Notes: a model not told the origin generated them from the letters alone. DNA of 64,000 nucleotides from Allobaculum stercoricanis DSM 13633 (GCF_000384195.1 NZ_KB913034.1:1672213-1736212), one strand, 5' to 3'; shown: positions 26,582-36,562, counted from the stretch's first letter. Program-made: numbers and translations.

Positions 26582-28126
26582 TTATTCTGTTGTTTCTTGT
26601 TGAGAAGTAACGGCTTCTTGAGCACCCGGCTGAACGGCTGGAGCAGGGATTTCACCGGAATGGATCATCTCTAACGTTTGGAAGAGCACCGAATCATGAT
26701 TCATTGACTCTTCGTTTAGTTTTTTTGCTAAAAGATCAAGCATCGATTGAAATGTCGTATTATCAATCACACCTGTTGGTTCTAATCCTTGATCGCTTTG
26801 GAATGATTTTAAAGCCTCACTACTTGCCACACTAAAATATTCATCCGAACGTTGGGCTGGATAACCTAAATAGCGAAGATAAATCTGCGCTGCTTTCGCA
26901 TTGGAATGTACACTATCTGGCGTAATATTGAGCGGACTTTCTTCGCTGACAGGAACATAGCTCACTGTCGCAACCTCGCTTAAAGCCACTTCGGCATCCG
27001 GAATAAAGCCCACTTTATTGATGGAAAGACCATTTGGTGTTTTCCATTCTGCTTTTGTGAATTTAATAGAAGTGCCATCTTCAAACGGGATTGTTGTTTG
27101 TTCTGTTCCTTTTCCATACGTCGTTTGTCCGACTGTCGTTACTTTGTCCGGGATTTGATCTTTTAAAGCCCCGATCAAAATTTCTGAAGCCGATGCCGTA
27201 TTTTTGTTTTGCAAAATATAAATATGGTCAAACTCGACTTGGGCATAGTTATCTTCTGTTTTGATCGTCTTGACAGTTCCATCTTTTAAACACTCTTGGA
27301 AAACCACGCTATTTGAAGGCAATAATGAAGAAGCAATTTGAATGACGGAGCTTAAATAGCCTCCGGTATTATTGCGTAAATCGAGAATTAAATTTTTCGC
27401 GCCTTGTTCACGAAGTCGACCAACGGCTTCTGTAAAATCTTTTGCGGTATCTTGGGAGAACGAACTCATAGTGATTAATCCGTTATCTTCCAACATTCTT
27501 GCACTTACCGTTTGATCAAACGTGCCCGGGGTTACCATCATATCCACGAGTTCGTCATTGCGTTTAACTTGCATCGCCATACTTTGATTCGCATTCGATT
27601 GAATGATTTTTACGATTTCATCCGTTGTTTTTCCGGCTACTTCTTGTTTGGCCACTTTGACAATCTCATCACCCGGTTGAATTCCGGCGCGATCTGCTGC
27701 CGAATTCATATATACATCTTTAACAACAAAGCGGTTTTGCGTATCTGTGAAAAAACTCACGCCAATTCCGACATTGCTGCCCGCTAAAGCATCAGAAAAC
27801 GCACTTGCTCTTTCTAATTCCAAATAGGAAGTATGTGGATCTTGGGGAATTGTCGTCATACCAGTTAACGCATTTTCAATTAATGTTGTTTGAATATTTT
27901 CATCATCTTTTGAGTAATACCATTCTTCAGACAACAAATCATAAATCGTTTGGAATTTTTTGAGTTCATCTGATGTTTGAGCGACTTCTGTTTTTGATAA
28001 AAACGGAATCGGCACAACGCTTGCAATGACCATTCCCACTACAAGAAATACAATTGCCACTCCCCCAAAAAGAAGAGGTGAGGTATTTCTTTTTTTATTT
28101 TTTTGATTTGGATCAACTTTTTGCAT
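26582..28126 (-). CDS. C-terminal processing serine protease (S41)
   Basis: Membrane-anchored, extracytoplasmic S41 protease of the CtpA/CtpB type, 514 residues. An N-terminal transmembrane anchor (about 19-42, LLFGGVAIVFLVVGMVIASVV) precedes a PDZ domain (about 105-190), the peptidase core with the nucleophile serine in NTASASEILIGAL and the general-base lysine in TTYGKGTEQ, and a C-terminal PG_binding_1 domain (IYLRYLGYPAQRSDEYF...DQGLEPTGVI). The last 40 residues are disordered and Glu/Gln-rich. It probably trims cell-envelope proteins. Single-gene unit. Confidence 0.92.
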   Translation of the reverse strand: MQKVDPNQKNKKRNTSPLLFGGVAIVFLVVGMVIASVVPIPFLSKTEVAQTSDELKKFQTIYDLLSEEWYYSKDDENIQTTLIENALTGMTTIPQDPHTSYLELERASAFSDALAGSNVGIGVSFFTDTQNRFVVKDVYMNSAADRAGIQPGDEIVKVAKQEVAGKTTDEIVKIIQSNANQSMAMQVKRNDELVDMMVTPGTFDQTVSARMLEDNGLITMSSFSQDTAKDFTEAVGRLREQGAKNLILDLRNNTGGYLSSVIQIASSLLPSNSVVFQECLKDGTVKTIKTEDNYAQVEFDHIYILQNKNTASASEILIGALKDQIPDKVTTVGQTTYGKGTEQTTIPFEDGTSIKFTKAEWKTPNGLSINKVGFIPDAEVALSEVATVSYVPVSEESPLNITPDSVHSNAKAAQIYLRYLGYPAQRSDEYFSVASSEALKSFQSDQGLEPTGVIDNTTFQSMLDLLAKKLNEESMNHDSVLFQTLEMIHSGEIPAPAVQPGAQEAVTSQQETTE

Positions 28127-28268
28127 AATTATTTTCCTGCCTAATCAAAATCATGTTACTTTTTCGTCTTTGAAAAAAAATTAAAATTTAACATTTAACT
28201 TTTAAAGCATGAACGAATTTCAAAATGATGTCAACACGATTTCTTAGGCGGATCTTCAAAGCAAACAT

Positions 28269-28301
28269 AAAAAAAGCCTTTAGGAACGTCACCTAAAGGC
28301 T
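28269..28301 (-). terminator. Terminator of the tRNA-Ile/Ala unit, copy 1
   Basis: AGCCTTTAGGT and ACCTAAAGGCT form the stem, with seven U on the minus strand. An identical one is at 28755-28787. Confidence 0.9.
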
Positions 28302-28314
28302 ATTATTTGAAAAA

Positions 28315-28390
28315 TGGTGGAGCGTAGGAGGATCGAACTCCTGACCCCCTGCGTGCAAAGCAGGTGCTCTCCCAGCTGAGCTAACACCCC
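28315..28390 (-). tRNA. tRNA-Ala (TGC), copy 1
   Basis: 76 bases with encoded CCA; anticodon loop TTTGCAC gives UGC; the acceptor stem carries the alanine identity G-U pair region (GGGGTGT/ACGCTCC). Second in a unit after tRNA-Ile. Confidence 0.95.
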
Positions 28391-28408
28391 ACATTAACAA
28401 TCAAAAAA

Positions 28409-28485
<77 letters not shown>

Positions 28486-28504
28486 ATCTCTTGACTGCTT
28501 GAAA

Positions 28505-28533
28505 ATAATAACAGATCCCTAAGCAGAGGTCAA
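28505..28533 (-). promoter_or_regulatory. Promoter of the tRNA-Ile/Ala unit, copy 1
   Basis: TTGACC (28528-28533), 17-base spacer, TATTAT (28505-28510) on the minus strand. The same promoter is in copy 2 at 28991-29019 and, with the same spacing and core GGATCTGTTATTATTTT, before the plus-strand tRNA-Ala. Confidence 0.75.
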
Positions 28534-28800
28534 ACATATTTTTAATTTTTTTTAAAAAATTTTAAAGCACATTTAATCAGCCCCATTAAGCTCAATCAGC
28601 GATCCAATCGATCGTGGTGGATCACCACAATTCATCCTTCTTTTCTAGAATCTATTCCACAAAATCAACGAAAAGAAAAATTAGTCAGTTTAAATATCTT
28701 GGCCACAGTAAAAGTAACCAAGCTGCTTTAATCTAAAAAGATCTGTGCGCACAGAAAAAAAGCCTTTAGGAACGTCACCTAAAGGCTATTATTTGAAAAA

Positions 28801-28876
28801 TGGTGGAGCGTAGGAGGATCGAACTCCTGACCCCCTGCGTGCAAAGCAGGTGCTCTCCCAGCTGAGCTAACACCCC
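28801..28876 (-). tRNA. tRNA-Ala (TGC), copy 2
   Basis: Identical to copy 1, anticodon UGC, CCA encoded. Confidence 0.95.
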
Positions 28877-28894
28877 ACATTAACAATCAAAAAA

Positions 28895-28971
<77 letters not shown>

Positions 28972-29029
28972 ATCTCTTGACTGCTTGAAAATAATAACAG
29001 ATCCCTAAGCAGAGGTCAAACATATTTTT

Positions 29030-29602
29030 CAAAAAAATTTGACATTTACGCATTTTTTGAAAAAGAACCATCCTTGAAACAGTAAAATATGCTTTATATA
29101 AACGATAAACCTTAGCTCGTGCAAAAAATAAAAATCAGAAAAATAATTCAAAAAATATTAAAAGAAATTCAAAGATCGACCTCCGTATCATCAATTTATT
29201 TCCCATTCAAAGTGAATATTGCATCTAAATTACACATTCCTCTTCTTTTTGATCCGCAATTTTAGATCCATTGATACTTTCTTTTTAACTTTTATGTCAT
29301 ACTCTTTTGCAAATGATTAACTGTCTTGTTGATAAATTTGATCATTTTAAATAAGAAGCGTCTTCGAGATCAATAGCCAAGTTCATATTTAAAATAGAAT
29401 CCCCGCTGTCGTCTTATAATAGAAGCAAAAATCGTATCGTCTTTATCATTCTCAAGTCTGTTCTAAATCAACGTCCAAGACTATTCATCATTTTCTTGCC
29501 AACCAAATCTTGCTTGATCTCTTCTTGATTTTTTAAATGCACCAATCTTAAGATCATCAAGTCTTTTTCTTCTTTTTATTTAAAAAAAATTTAAATTACT
29601 AT
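29030..29602. other. AT-rich spacer without a recognised gene
   Basis: About 570 bases between the minus-strand tRNA cassettes and the plus-strand tRNA-Ala. No ORF with a ribosome binding site, no rRNA fragment and no RNA structure was recognised on either strand. Confidence 0.5.
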
Positions 29603-29631
29603 TTGACCTATGTAGGTGGATCTGTTATTAT
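29603..29631 (+). promoter_or_regulatory. Promoter of the plus-strand tRNA-Ala
   Basis: TTGACC (29603-29608), 17-base spacer, TATTAT (29626-29631), matching the promoters of the minus-strand tRNA cassettes in hexamers, spacing and the GGATCTGT just before the -10. Confidence 0.75.
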
Positions 29632-29651
29632 TTTTGAGTAATCAAACACGT

Positions 29652-29727
29652 GGGGTGTTAGCTCAGCTGGGAGAGCACCTGCTTTGCACGCAGGGGGTCA
29701 GGAGTTCGATCCTCCTACGCTCCACCA
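29652..29727 (+). tRNA. tRNA-Ala (TGC), copy 3, inverted
   Basis: The same 76-base tRNA as copies 1 and 2 but on the plus strand and without a tRNA-Ile partner. Anticodon UGC, CCA encoded. Confidence 0.95.
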
Positions 29728-29740
29728 TTTTTGAAATGAT

Positions 29741-29770
29741 AGTCTCTAGGTCATGACCTAGAGACTTTTT
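29741..29770 (+). terminator. Terminator of the plus-strand tRNA-Ala
   Basis: AGTCTCTAGGTCA and TGACCTAGAGACT are perfectly complementary, followed by five T. Confidence 0.9.
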
Positions 29771-29845
29771 ATTATTTATGTAATTTTCCATGACTTAGAT
29801 TAGAACCTGTAAAAACCAAAGCACATTGCATCTTTTCTATCGATC

Positions 29846-29892
29846 AAAAAAAGCTCCTTTTCCTTGACCAGCGTTCAATAGATAAGGAGCTT
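29846..29892 (-). terminator. Terminator of the sbcD-sbcC-HAD operon
   Basis: AAGCTCCTT and AAGGAGCTT pair on the minus transcript, with seven U after the stem. Confidence 0.8.
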
Positions 29893-29911
29893 ATTCTTTT
29901 GTTCTAGTTTT

Positions 29912-30811
29912 TTATTTTCTTGCGGATAAGCCGTAAAAGTCAGCATCTAACAATTGTTCGATTGCCCATGCTACACCTTCTTCAGCATTTGATTTTGTCA
30001 TATACTTCGCAACTCGTTTAATTTCTTCATCGGCATTGGCCATAGCAACAGTATGAAAATCCATTTCCATCATCGACAAATCATTTAAGCTATCTCCGAA
30101 AATAATTACTTCATCCATTGTATAACCCAGTGATTCGATGAATTCTTTGAGTGCCGGACCTTTTTGGCCCGCAAGGGATGTAATTTCAATATTCGTCGGA
30201 AATGAAGAGGCAACCGCAAGTTGAGGCAACTCTTTAGCAGCTTGTTCTTTAATCGCAACCATGCGATCGGCAGGAGCACCAAAACAGAAAACCTTGGCAA
30301 TTGGTTCCATATTTTGTTCTAACGTTTCAAAATTTGGAAACATATTCGTATTTTCCATCATTTGTCGTGGTCCAAAATCAGGATTTGCGAGAATTTCTTC
30401 GTCCGTTTTTCCGGCATTGAAGATCCGCGCATCTTGCAATGCTTTTTGTATAAAATCATCTTCTGTGCCGATAAAAGCCATTTTTTCAAAGCCGTTATAT
30501 TTCAATCCCACTTCTGGGTATTTTTCAAAGAAAGCAGCAACTGCTCTAAGATCTGGCCAGCTAATCGGATGACGACCTAAAACATGTCCATCACGATCTT
30601 CAACTTCTGCTCCACTGTTAAGCAACAAGTCAACATTATCTATTCTGCCATCAATTGCCCCTAAAGCACCTTTTTTAAAGCGTCCTGTCGCAATCACTAC
30701 ACGCATTCCAAGTTTTTGTGCGCGTTTGATCACAGATGCCGTACGGGGTGTGATTTCGTGGTTCTCATTTAAAAGCGTTCCGTCCATATCGACCGCAATG
30801 ACTTTAATCAT
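29912..30811 (-). CDS. Cof-type HAD-superfamily phosphatase
   Basis: A cytoplasmic HAD type IIB sugar-phosphate or flavin-phosphate phosphatase of 299 residues. Motif I IAVDMDGTLLNE at residues 5-16, motif II ATGRF, a C2-type cap in the middle, and motifs III/IV with a lysine in GPALKEFIE and IIFGDSLNDLSMM. The substrate is unknown. It lies 30 bases after sbcC in the same direction with no terminator between. Confidence 0.92.
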   Translation of the reverse strand: MIKVIAVDMDGTLLNENHEITPRTASVIKRAQKLGMRVVIATGRFKKGALGAIDGRIDNVDLLLNSGAEVEDRDGHVLGRHPISWPDLRAVAAFFEKYPEVGLKYNGFEKMAFIGTEDDFIQKALQDARIFNAGKTDEEILANPDFGPRQMMENTNMFPNFETLEQNMEPIAKVFCFGAPADRMVAIKEQAAKELPQLAVASSFPTNIEITSLAGQKGPALKEFIESLGYTMDEVIIFGDSLNDLSMMEMDFHTVAMANADEEIKRVAKYMTKSNAEEGVAWAIEQLLDADFYGLSARK

Positions 30812-30841
30812 CTATCTTCCCTACTTTCTTTGTATTGATCT

Positions 30842-33481
30842 TTATGCTGTTTGGATACGGGCATGTGATCCCGTAACTGGATCTTTTGAAACGACGATTT
30901 GATTATCGATTCGATTCATTAAAGACTCTACGTGGGAAATAATACCGACTAATCTTGAATCCGCCAACATCGATAAAGCAGAAATTGCTTTACTCAGACA
31001 TTCTTCATCTAACGTTCCAAATCCTTCATCAACAAAAAGCGTTTCCAAGCTGACACCTCCAGCTTCTAATTGAATTTCTTCAGAAAGGCCAAGTGCCAAA
31101 CAAAGGGAGGCCATAAATTGCTCTCCTCCCGAAAGAGAACGTACAGAACGAGTGGAATTGTTGTAGTAATCTTTGATATCTAATCCTAAACCAACTTTGG
31201 AATTTCCTCCTTGTTCATTGGCCCGCAACAATTCATATTGTCCTCCACTCATCATAAACAAACGGGTGTTCGCACGGCGAATAATTTGTTCAAAGAAGGC
31301 GATTTGAACATAAGTTTCCAGATTGATTTTAGCTTGTCCGGTTAACGAGCCATTCAGTGTGTCCGATAACAGTTTTAAGTTTTGCGCTTCATCATGCATT
31401 TTCGGCAGTTCTTTCATCTGCTCTTCAATGCGTTCGAATAATGTTCGATTCGTTTTTATCACACCATTGAGATGAATAATTTCTTTAGACACATTCTCCC
31501 GATCGGTTTCCATTGTTGCAATTTGCGCATTCATTGCGACAAGTAAAGGTTGGATATCTTCTGGCTTTTTCTCAAATGTCTTTAATACCCCTTCAATTTG
31601 CGCATCATTTGCCTTTAACTTTTCGTTTTCAGCTTTTGTTTGTTGATACAGTTTTTCGTATTCCGCACATACTTTTTGATCTTGTGCGAGTTTATGCCGT
31701 GCTTGTTGCTCGTCTTGAATATCAATTGTCTTTTTCAGTGTTTCTACCCGTTCTAACAAAGCATGAACTTCCAATTTTGCTTGGGATAATTGTTCTTGTT
31801 TGTCTTTGAGCACTTTTTGCGCTTGCTCTAACTTTGTTTGGTTTTGTTGGTGCAACTTCGTCAATTGTTGTTTTTGTTGATTTTGAACAAACAATTCTTT
31901 TTGTTCTTTTAAAACTTGTTCAATATCAAGGTTGCCTAATTGTTGTTGCAAACTGATGATATCTTGATCAAGATATTCAATTTCCTGCGCGAGTTTGGCA
32001 CAAATCACACTTTGGTTTGTTGCTTGTTTTTCTTTTTTACTTCTGATTGTTTCCAGTTTACGAACCTCTTCTTCTTTTGGGGTTTGATCATTAAAAGAAG
32101 CAGGGTGTGGATGGTCTAAAGAACCACAAACTGGACATGGTTGATGATCTTGTAAATCTTGTGCTAAAAGCCCCGCTTGTCCGGCTAAAAACAGCTGATT
32201 CGCATTTGTGTAGTCATTTTGCGCTTGCAAAGCTTGTTGATTGTATTCAATAAACGTTGCTTGTTCTTTCTTTTGTTTTTCTAATTGTGCCGCTTGTTTA
32301 CTTTGGAGCTGTTTTAATTTTTCAACCTTTTCCACCTGCGCTTTATTTTTTTCAATTTTCGCTTCTAGATCTTGCCATTGTTGAAGTTGCTTAGCTTGGA
32401 CTTCTAATTGAATTTTCCCTTCTTGAATTTGGGCTTCTTCTTTTTGACACGCATTTTGAATTTGTTCAAAATTCATTTGTGCTCGTTTTTGTTTTGCCTG
32501 CACTTGCTGTACTTGTTTAAATTGATCGAGTTGTTCGACAAGTTTTTTTTGACCATAAATCAATTGTTCAATTTCTGGTTTTTGCTTTTCGAGCAATTCT
32601 AAATTCTTTTCATTTTCAACAAGCTTTGGCATTAATTCTTCTTTTTGTTTTGTTGCTTGAACAAACGTTTGATAGCGGGCAGCTTGTTGTGTCAACAAGC
32701 CTTTTTGTTGGAACAAATTCGCAGATTGTTTAGTCAGTTCTTTTTCTTTTTGTTGCAGTGTTGCAAGTGCACTCGTTTTTGTTTTGAGCCATTGCTCAAT
32801 TAGTTCAACACTTTCTTTTTCTTCTTCGCTAAGTTCTTCTAAAGCGTCTATTGCCAACTGAAGCTGTTCTTGTGCTTGATCCGTTTTAGCAATTGCTTGT
32901 TTTGCCTTTTCATGAATCATGTCTTGCAGACGGGAATAATCACTCGTTTGGAATAACTCTCTAAAAATTTTGGTTCTCTCTTGGGTCGAAGCGAGTAATA
33001 ATTTCAAAAATTCCCCTTGTGCTAAAATCGCAACTTGTTTGAATTGCTTCATATCTAATCCAATCAAGTCATTCATCGCTTGGCGCACTTCATTGACTTT
33101 GGTGAGTACTTTAGCATGTTTAAAATCTGTGAATTCCACACTAGAAGGGTGCTTAGTCAATCCCGTCCCCGTCTTTTTGGCCCGCATATATTCGGGAGAG
33201 CGTCTAATCAAATAACGTTCATCATGAAGCAAAAACTCTAATTCAACATAAGTATCCAAATTGGGATTGGCATATTTGGAACGTAACATCTCTGGTTTAC
33301 GAATATCCCCAGATAATTCCCCATATAAGGCATACACAATCGCATCGAAAATCGTTGTTTTTCCTGATCCTGTATCCCCACTAATCAAAAAGAGTCCTTT
33401 ATTTTCAAACAAAGTAAAATCGACTTCTTGTTTTTGGACATAAGGTCCAAAGGCTTGCATCGTTAATTTAATCGGCTTCAT
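30842..33481 (-). CDS. sbcC: Exonuclease SbcC (SMC-like ATPase)
   Basis: The Rad50-like partner of SbcD, which opens hairpin DNA and processes blocked ends. 879 residues, somewhat shorter than the E. coli protein. The N-terminal Walker A SGDTGSGKTTIFDAIVYALYG is followed by long coiled coils rich in Gln, Glu and Lys (about 170-480 and 510-720), the zinc hook CPVCGSLDHPHP in the middle, and the C-terminal signature RSLSGGEQFMASLCLALGLS and Walker B LFVDEGFGTLDEE. It overlaps sbcD by 14 bases. Confidence 0.96.
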   Translation of the reverse strand: MKPIKLTMQAFGPYVQKQEVDFTLFENKGLFLISGDTGSGKTTIFDAIVYALYGELSGDIRKPEMLRSKYANPNLDTYVELEFLLHDERYLIRRSPEYMRAKKTGTGLTKHPSSVEFTDFKHAKVLTKVNEVRQAMNDLIGLDMKQFKQVAILAQGEFLKLLLASTQERTKIFRELFQTSDYSRLQDMIHEKAKQAIAKTDQAQEQLQLAIDALEELSEEEKESVELIEQWLKTKTSALATLQQKEKELTKQSANLFQQKGLLTQQAARYQTFVQATKQKEELMPKLVENEKNLELLEKQKPEIEQLIYGQKKLVEQLDQFKQVQQVQAKQKRAQMNFEQIQNACQKEEAQIQEGKIQLEVQAKQLQQWQDLEAKIEKNKAQVEKVEKLKQLQSKQAAQLEKQKKEQATFIEYNQQALQAQNDYTNANQLFLAGQAGLLAQDLQDHQPCPVCGSLDHPHPASFNDQTPKEEEVRKLETIRSKKEKQATNQSVICAKLAQEIEYLDQDIISLQQQLGNLDIEQVLKEQKELFVQNQQKQQLTKLHQQNQTKLEQAQKVLKDKQEQLSQAKLEVHALLERVETLKKTIDIQDEQQARHKLAQDQKVCAEYEKLYQQTKAENEKLKANDAQIEGVLKTFEKKPEDIQPLLVAMNAQIATMETDRENVSKEIIHLNGVIKTNRTLFERIEEQMKELPKMHDEAQNLKLLSDTLNGSLTGQAKINLETYVQIAFFEQIIRRANTRLFMMSGGQYELLRANEQGGNSKVGLGLDIKDYYNNSTRSVRSLSGGEQFMASLCLALGLSEEIQLEAGGVSLETLFVDEGFGTLDEECLSKAISALSMLADSRLVGIISHVESLMNRIDNQIVVSKDPVTGSHARIQTA

Positions 33482-34598
33482 GTAGTGCCTCCCAACATGA
33501 CTGAATCAGTTTTGCTTGATGTTCATCCATTTGCACTCCATTTTGGAGCGCAAAAAATTCCTCAATAATCATTTGTGGCGTTTTATGACTTGCTTCTAAC
33601 GGTTTATAATCGCTAATTTCGTTTTCCCGTCTAATTTTGGCATAGCTAATCGAAAGAATTTTGGGATAGATGGCATGTAATTTTTCAAATGCATCATAAA
33701 TTTCTTGTTGATCGTCTAAAACGATATAAAAATAGTGATCTAAATTTTGTTTTTGTCTAAATTCACGACTGACCAGTTGCTCAAATGTGCCTTCGATTTT
33801 GACAAAATCACAAGAAAGCTGTAAAGGAAAGAGCGTCTTTTCAATCGAATGATCCATCTTTGTTTCGATCATCGTGATCGATTTTTCTGTTGTAATTTCG
33901 GAAGCAGAAAATTTCAGTAACGTTCCTGGATACCAGTTATTCTCCCTTCCCGCTTTTTGCGGACGATGCAAATGGCCGAGTGCAGCATAGTCAAATTTTT
34001 CGAGCACTGCACTATCAACTTCGTCTAAAGTTCCAACATAAGCAATTTCACTATCACTTGCTGATGCACCTTTATAAAATTGATGGCTAAGTAAAATATT
34101 GGTCGCATCCGCTTTTAGATTTGCTTGATCTAGTGCTAGACGAATCGCATCGCTCCAATTTTCTACCTCACATTCATATTGCAAACGGACTTGAGCCGGA
34201 CGTAAAAACGGTAAAAAGTGAATGCGAACACTTTCATCAGATTTGTTTAAATCAACGTATTCGATTTCACCTTTCCATTCTGTTTGGATATGAATTGAAG
34301 ATGCTTTCATCAACTCATTGCCAAACCCTAAGCGGCCTGCCGAATCATGATTTCCGCTAATCATAAACACATCGATCGAACGATGGTTTAACTCATTTAA
34401 AAACCAATCTAATAAATCGATTGCATTGACGGGTGGTATTGCTGTGTCATAGACATCACCACAAATCAAAACACCATCTACTTGTTGTTGATCAGCGATT
34501 TGCAAAACAGCTTCTAATGCTTCTTTTTGTTCTTCAATCAAGTCATAGCCAAATAGCTTTTTCCCTAAATGTAGATCGGCTAAATGAATAAATTTCAT
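33468..34598 (-). CDS. sbcD: Exonuclease SbcD (Mre11-like nuclease)
   Basis: Mn-dependent nuclease of the SbcCD complex, 376 residues. Phosphoesterase motifs are IHLADLHLGKKLFG, CGDVYDTAIPP, ISGNHDSAGRLGFG, ILLSHQFYKG and ALGHLHRPQ. The C-terminal half would bind SbcC. Good start at 34598 after AAGGAG. First gene of sbcD-sbcC-HAD. Confidence 0.96.
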   Translation of the reverse strand: MKFIHLADLHLGKKLFGYDLIEEQKEALEAVLQIADQQQVDGVLICGDVYDTAIPPVNAIDLLDWFLNELNHRSIDVFMISGNHDSAGRLGFGNELMKASSIHIQTEWKGEIEYVDLNKSDESVRIHFLPFLRPAQVRLQYECEVENWSDAIRLALDQANLKADATNILLSHQFYKGASASDSEIAYVGTLDEVDSAVLEKFDYAALGHLHRPQKAGRENNWYPGTLLKFSASEITTEKSITMIETKMDHSIEKTLFPLQLSCDFVKIEGTFEQLVSREFRQKQNLDHYFYIVLDDQQEIYDAFEKLHAIYPKILSISYAKIRRENEISDYKPLEASHKTPQMIIEEFFALQNGVQMDEHQAKLIQSCWEALHEAD

Positions 34599-34695
34599 AA
34601 CAGTCTCCTTTCAAAGCCCCCTTGCTTATTCAAATAAGCTACCTTTACCTTACCTGAAAATGATGAATTTGGTGAAAATATATCCTATTTTTGTC

Positions 34696-34729
34696 AAAAA
34701 AACATCAGCCGTCTGTAGGCTGATGTTTT
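34696..34729 (-). terminator. Terminator after the CPBP protease gene
   Basis: AAACATCAGCC and GGCTGATGTTT form the stem, with seven U following on the minus strand. Confidence 0.9.
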
Positions 34730-34752
34730 AGTTCAGATAAATATTTTTATGA

Positions 34753-35700
34753 TCAATAAATTTCGAATATTGAGATGATGACTGATAAAAAAGAAATCAT
34801 CGCAAATACGATTGCAACAAACCAGAACCATCCACTACGAACGAGAACGGACCATTCTTTTTTCGCTTGCGAACTCAACAAAATCATCGCACTAACTTCT
34901 TTGCGTTCTTTATACCATACGTAGCATCCGCATACGACAAGCACGAGTAATAAAAGAGAAAGAAGCGTAACCATAATACCCGTATCGAACGCTGTCACAA
35001 CGACGGCGATAAAGTTATTCAAAATATGAAGTAAAACGGTCACTAACAAGCTTCCACTTCTCAAATAAATATAGCCAAAACAAATTCCGCTAAAGAAAGC
35101 TGGAATTCCTTGATCTAAATTCATGTGCATCAAACTAAAAATCAATGCCGAGACAACAACCGCAAAACCTTTGTTGTAGCGCGCAAGTGAATTACAAATC
35201 ATTCCTCTAAAAATGATTTCTTCACTAATCCCCGCAACAATTCCCACGGAAATCAAATTCATAATGAGATAAAAGGCATTTGGACTATACACTTCTACTT
35301 CCGGAATTTGCGTACTGAAGAATGACAAAATCAAATTAAAGAACACAATAATCAAGCCACTAAAGAAGTTGACACTGTAGTGCATCGCCACGCCTTTACC
35401 CAACCAATTCCAAGAGAACTGTTTAAAGTTCAATAGCTTTGAAACATTGATATGGAATACTTTTGCGCCATAAATAATTGCACAGGTTGCTGCAATAATT
35501 GAAGTTACAATTTCCCAGACAGTAAAAATCATTGAGTAAGTAGAATAACTTACGGGTAAACCAACGATAAATGATGATCCCAGGAACATCACGATAAATT
35601 GAACTGCGAACAACAACAAGCAAGTTTTGATCGCATAGTTAATCGTCTTTTTTAATCCCGTTGTGTCAAAATAAGTTTTTTCATGAGGATCTTCTACCAT
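34753..35700 (-). CDS. CPBP-family intramembrane metalloprotease
   Basis: A polytopic membrane protein of 315 residues with about eight hydrophobic segments. The Abi/CAAX-protease motifs are present: motif 1 GISEEIIFRGMI (EExxxR) and motif 2 FSLMHMNLDQGIPAF, then LLHILNNF (third motif histidine and asparagine). Functions in the family include prenyl-protein processing-like activity and bacteriocin self-immunity; neither is shown here. It overlaps the preceding gene by 7 bases and ends the three-gene unit. Confidence 0.88.
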   Translation of the reverse strand: MVEDPHEKTYFDTTGLKKTINYAIKTCLLLFAVQFIVMFLGSSFIVGLPVSYSTYSMIFTVWEIVTSIIAATCAIIYGAKVFHINVSKLLNFKQFSWNWLGKGVAMHYSVNFFSGLIIVFFNLILSFFSTQIPEVEVYSPNAFYLIMNLISVGIVAGISEEIIFRGMICNSLARYNKGFAVVVSALIFSLMHMNLDQGIPAFFSGICFGYIYLRSGSLLVTVLLHILNNFIAVVVTAFDTGIMVTLLSLLLLVLVVCGCYVWYKERKEVSAMILLSSQAKKEWSVLVRSGWFWFVAIVFAMISFLSVIISIFEIY

Positions 35701-36296
35701 GTTACTACCTCTTCGTCTTCGTTAAACTGGTCTTGTGATTCTTGAGCGCGTTGACGACGTTTTTCTTCTTTCCAAATCGCATAAGGCAACATGATTCCTT
35801 GGTCTAGCGGATCCCCTTCAAACTTCATCGGTGTTTTCATCTTTTCGAATTCTGGAGACCGCGTTAATTTTTCGCTTGGAGTCGACATCATGATCGATCT
35901 AAACACCGGTGGGTTTTTACCCATTTCGACAAAGATGGTTTTTGTCAAACCATAGATCCCTTCATGACGTTTACCCGTATGGAAACTAAATTCCTGCAAA
36001 ATTGCTCGACAAAATTCACGTAAACTATATTCATCGATATTTGTTTTGAACATGATAAATGGAATTTTATCGTTTGTGATATAGAGCGGTGAGCTCACCA
36101 CAAATTTATTGCAGATCGCACGAGGAATTTCATTACGCATCATATCCTCGAAATATTCAGCATATTGTGGGTCATTTGCCATAAGTTCTTCATTAGGAAG
36201 AACTTCAAAATATAAAGTTGGGTTCACAGAACCATTGCGGTAGAGTGATCCACGTGTCGTTTTCGTGTAAATAATGGGATAAGCTTTTTTTGCCAT
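35694..36296 (-). CDS. Hypothetical protein, 200 residues
   Basis: Not recognised. A soluble alpha/beta-looking protein beginning MAKKAYPIIYTKTTRGSLYR, with no signal peptide or membrane segment. It has a central YITNDKIPFIMFKTNIDEYSLREF segment and an acidic, Gln-rich C-terminus. The start at 36296 is set by GGGAGAA upstream; the ATG shares a base with the stop codon of the preceding gene (TAATG), so translation is coupled. It lies between a small unknown gene and the CPBP protease. Confidence 0.75.
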   Translation of the reverse strand: MAKKAYPIIYTKTTRGSLYRNGSVNPTLYFEVLPNEELMANDPQYAEYFEDMMRNEIPRAICNKFVVSSPLYITNDKIPFIMFKTNIDEYSLREFCRAILQEFSFHTGKRHEGIYGLTKTIFVEMGKNPPVFRSIMMSTPSEKLTRSPEFEKMKTPMKFEGDPLDQGIMLPYAIWKEEKRRQRAQESQDQFNEDEEVVTW

Positions 36297-36562
36297 TATT
36301 GTTTCTCCCTTCGCCAAGCGTAATATTCTTCATCTTTTTTCTCATCGATTCCATCACTACTTTTTAAAATCTGCCCTGGATAGTGTCCATAAAGGTCCAA
36401 AAAGCCTTGTTCATCGAGTCGTAATGTATGATGGTGCCCCGTAACATAATAAATATCGTTTTCAAAACGGGCGAGTGTCTGTAAATCAATAAACTTCACT
36501 GTATAACCATTTTGAAGTGCTTCAATTAATGCATACGGGGTATTCAGAATTGTTTCATTCAT
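36296..36562 (-). CDS. Hypothetical protein, 88 residues
   Basis: Not recognised. MNETILNTPYALIEALQNGY starts a small soluble protein with a YYVTGHHHTLRLDEQGF patch containing three consecutive histidines and a charged tail. The start at 36562 is chosen as the first ATG; a longer in-frame extension of 12 codons is possible. First gene of the unit ending with the CPBP protease. Confidence 0.65.
   Translation of the reverse strand: MNETILNTPYALIEALQNGYTVKFIDLQTLARFENDIYYVTGHHHTLRLDEQGFLDLYGHYPGQILKSSDGIDEKKDEEYYAWRREKQ

Noticed and set aside
34753..35700. CPBP protease as part of an abortive-infection or bacteriocin system
   Set aside because: The family name Abi is historical; no phage-defence or bacteriocin genes are adjacent.
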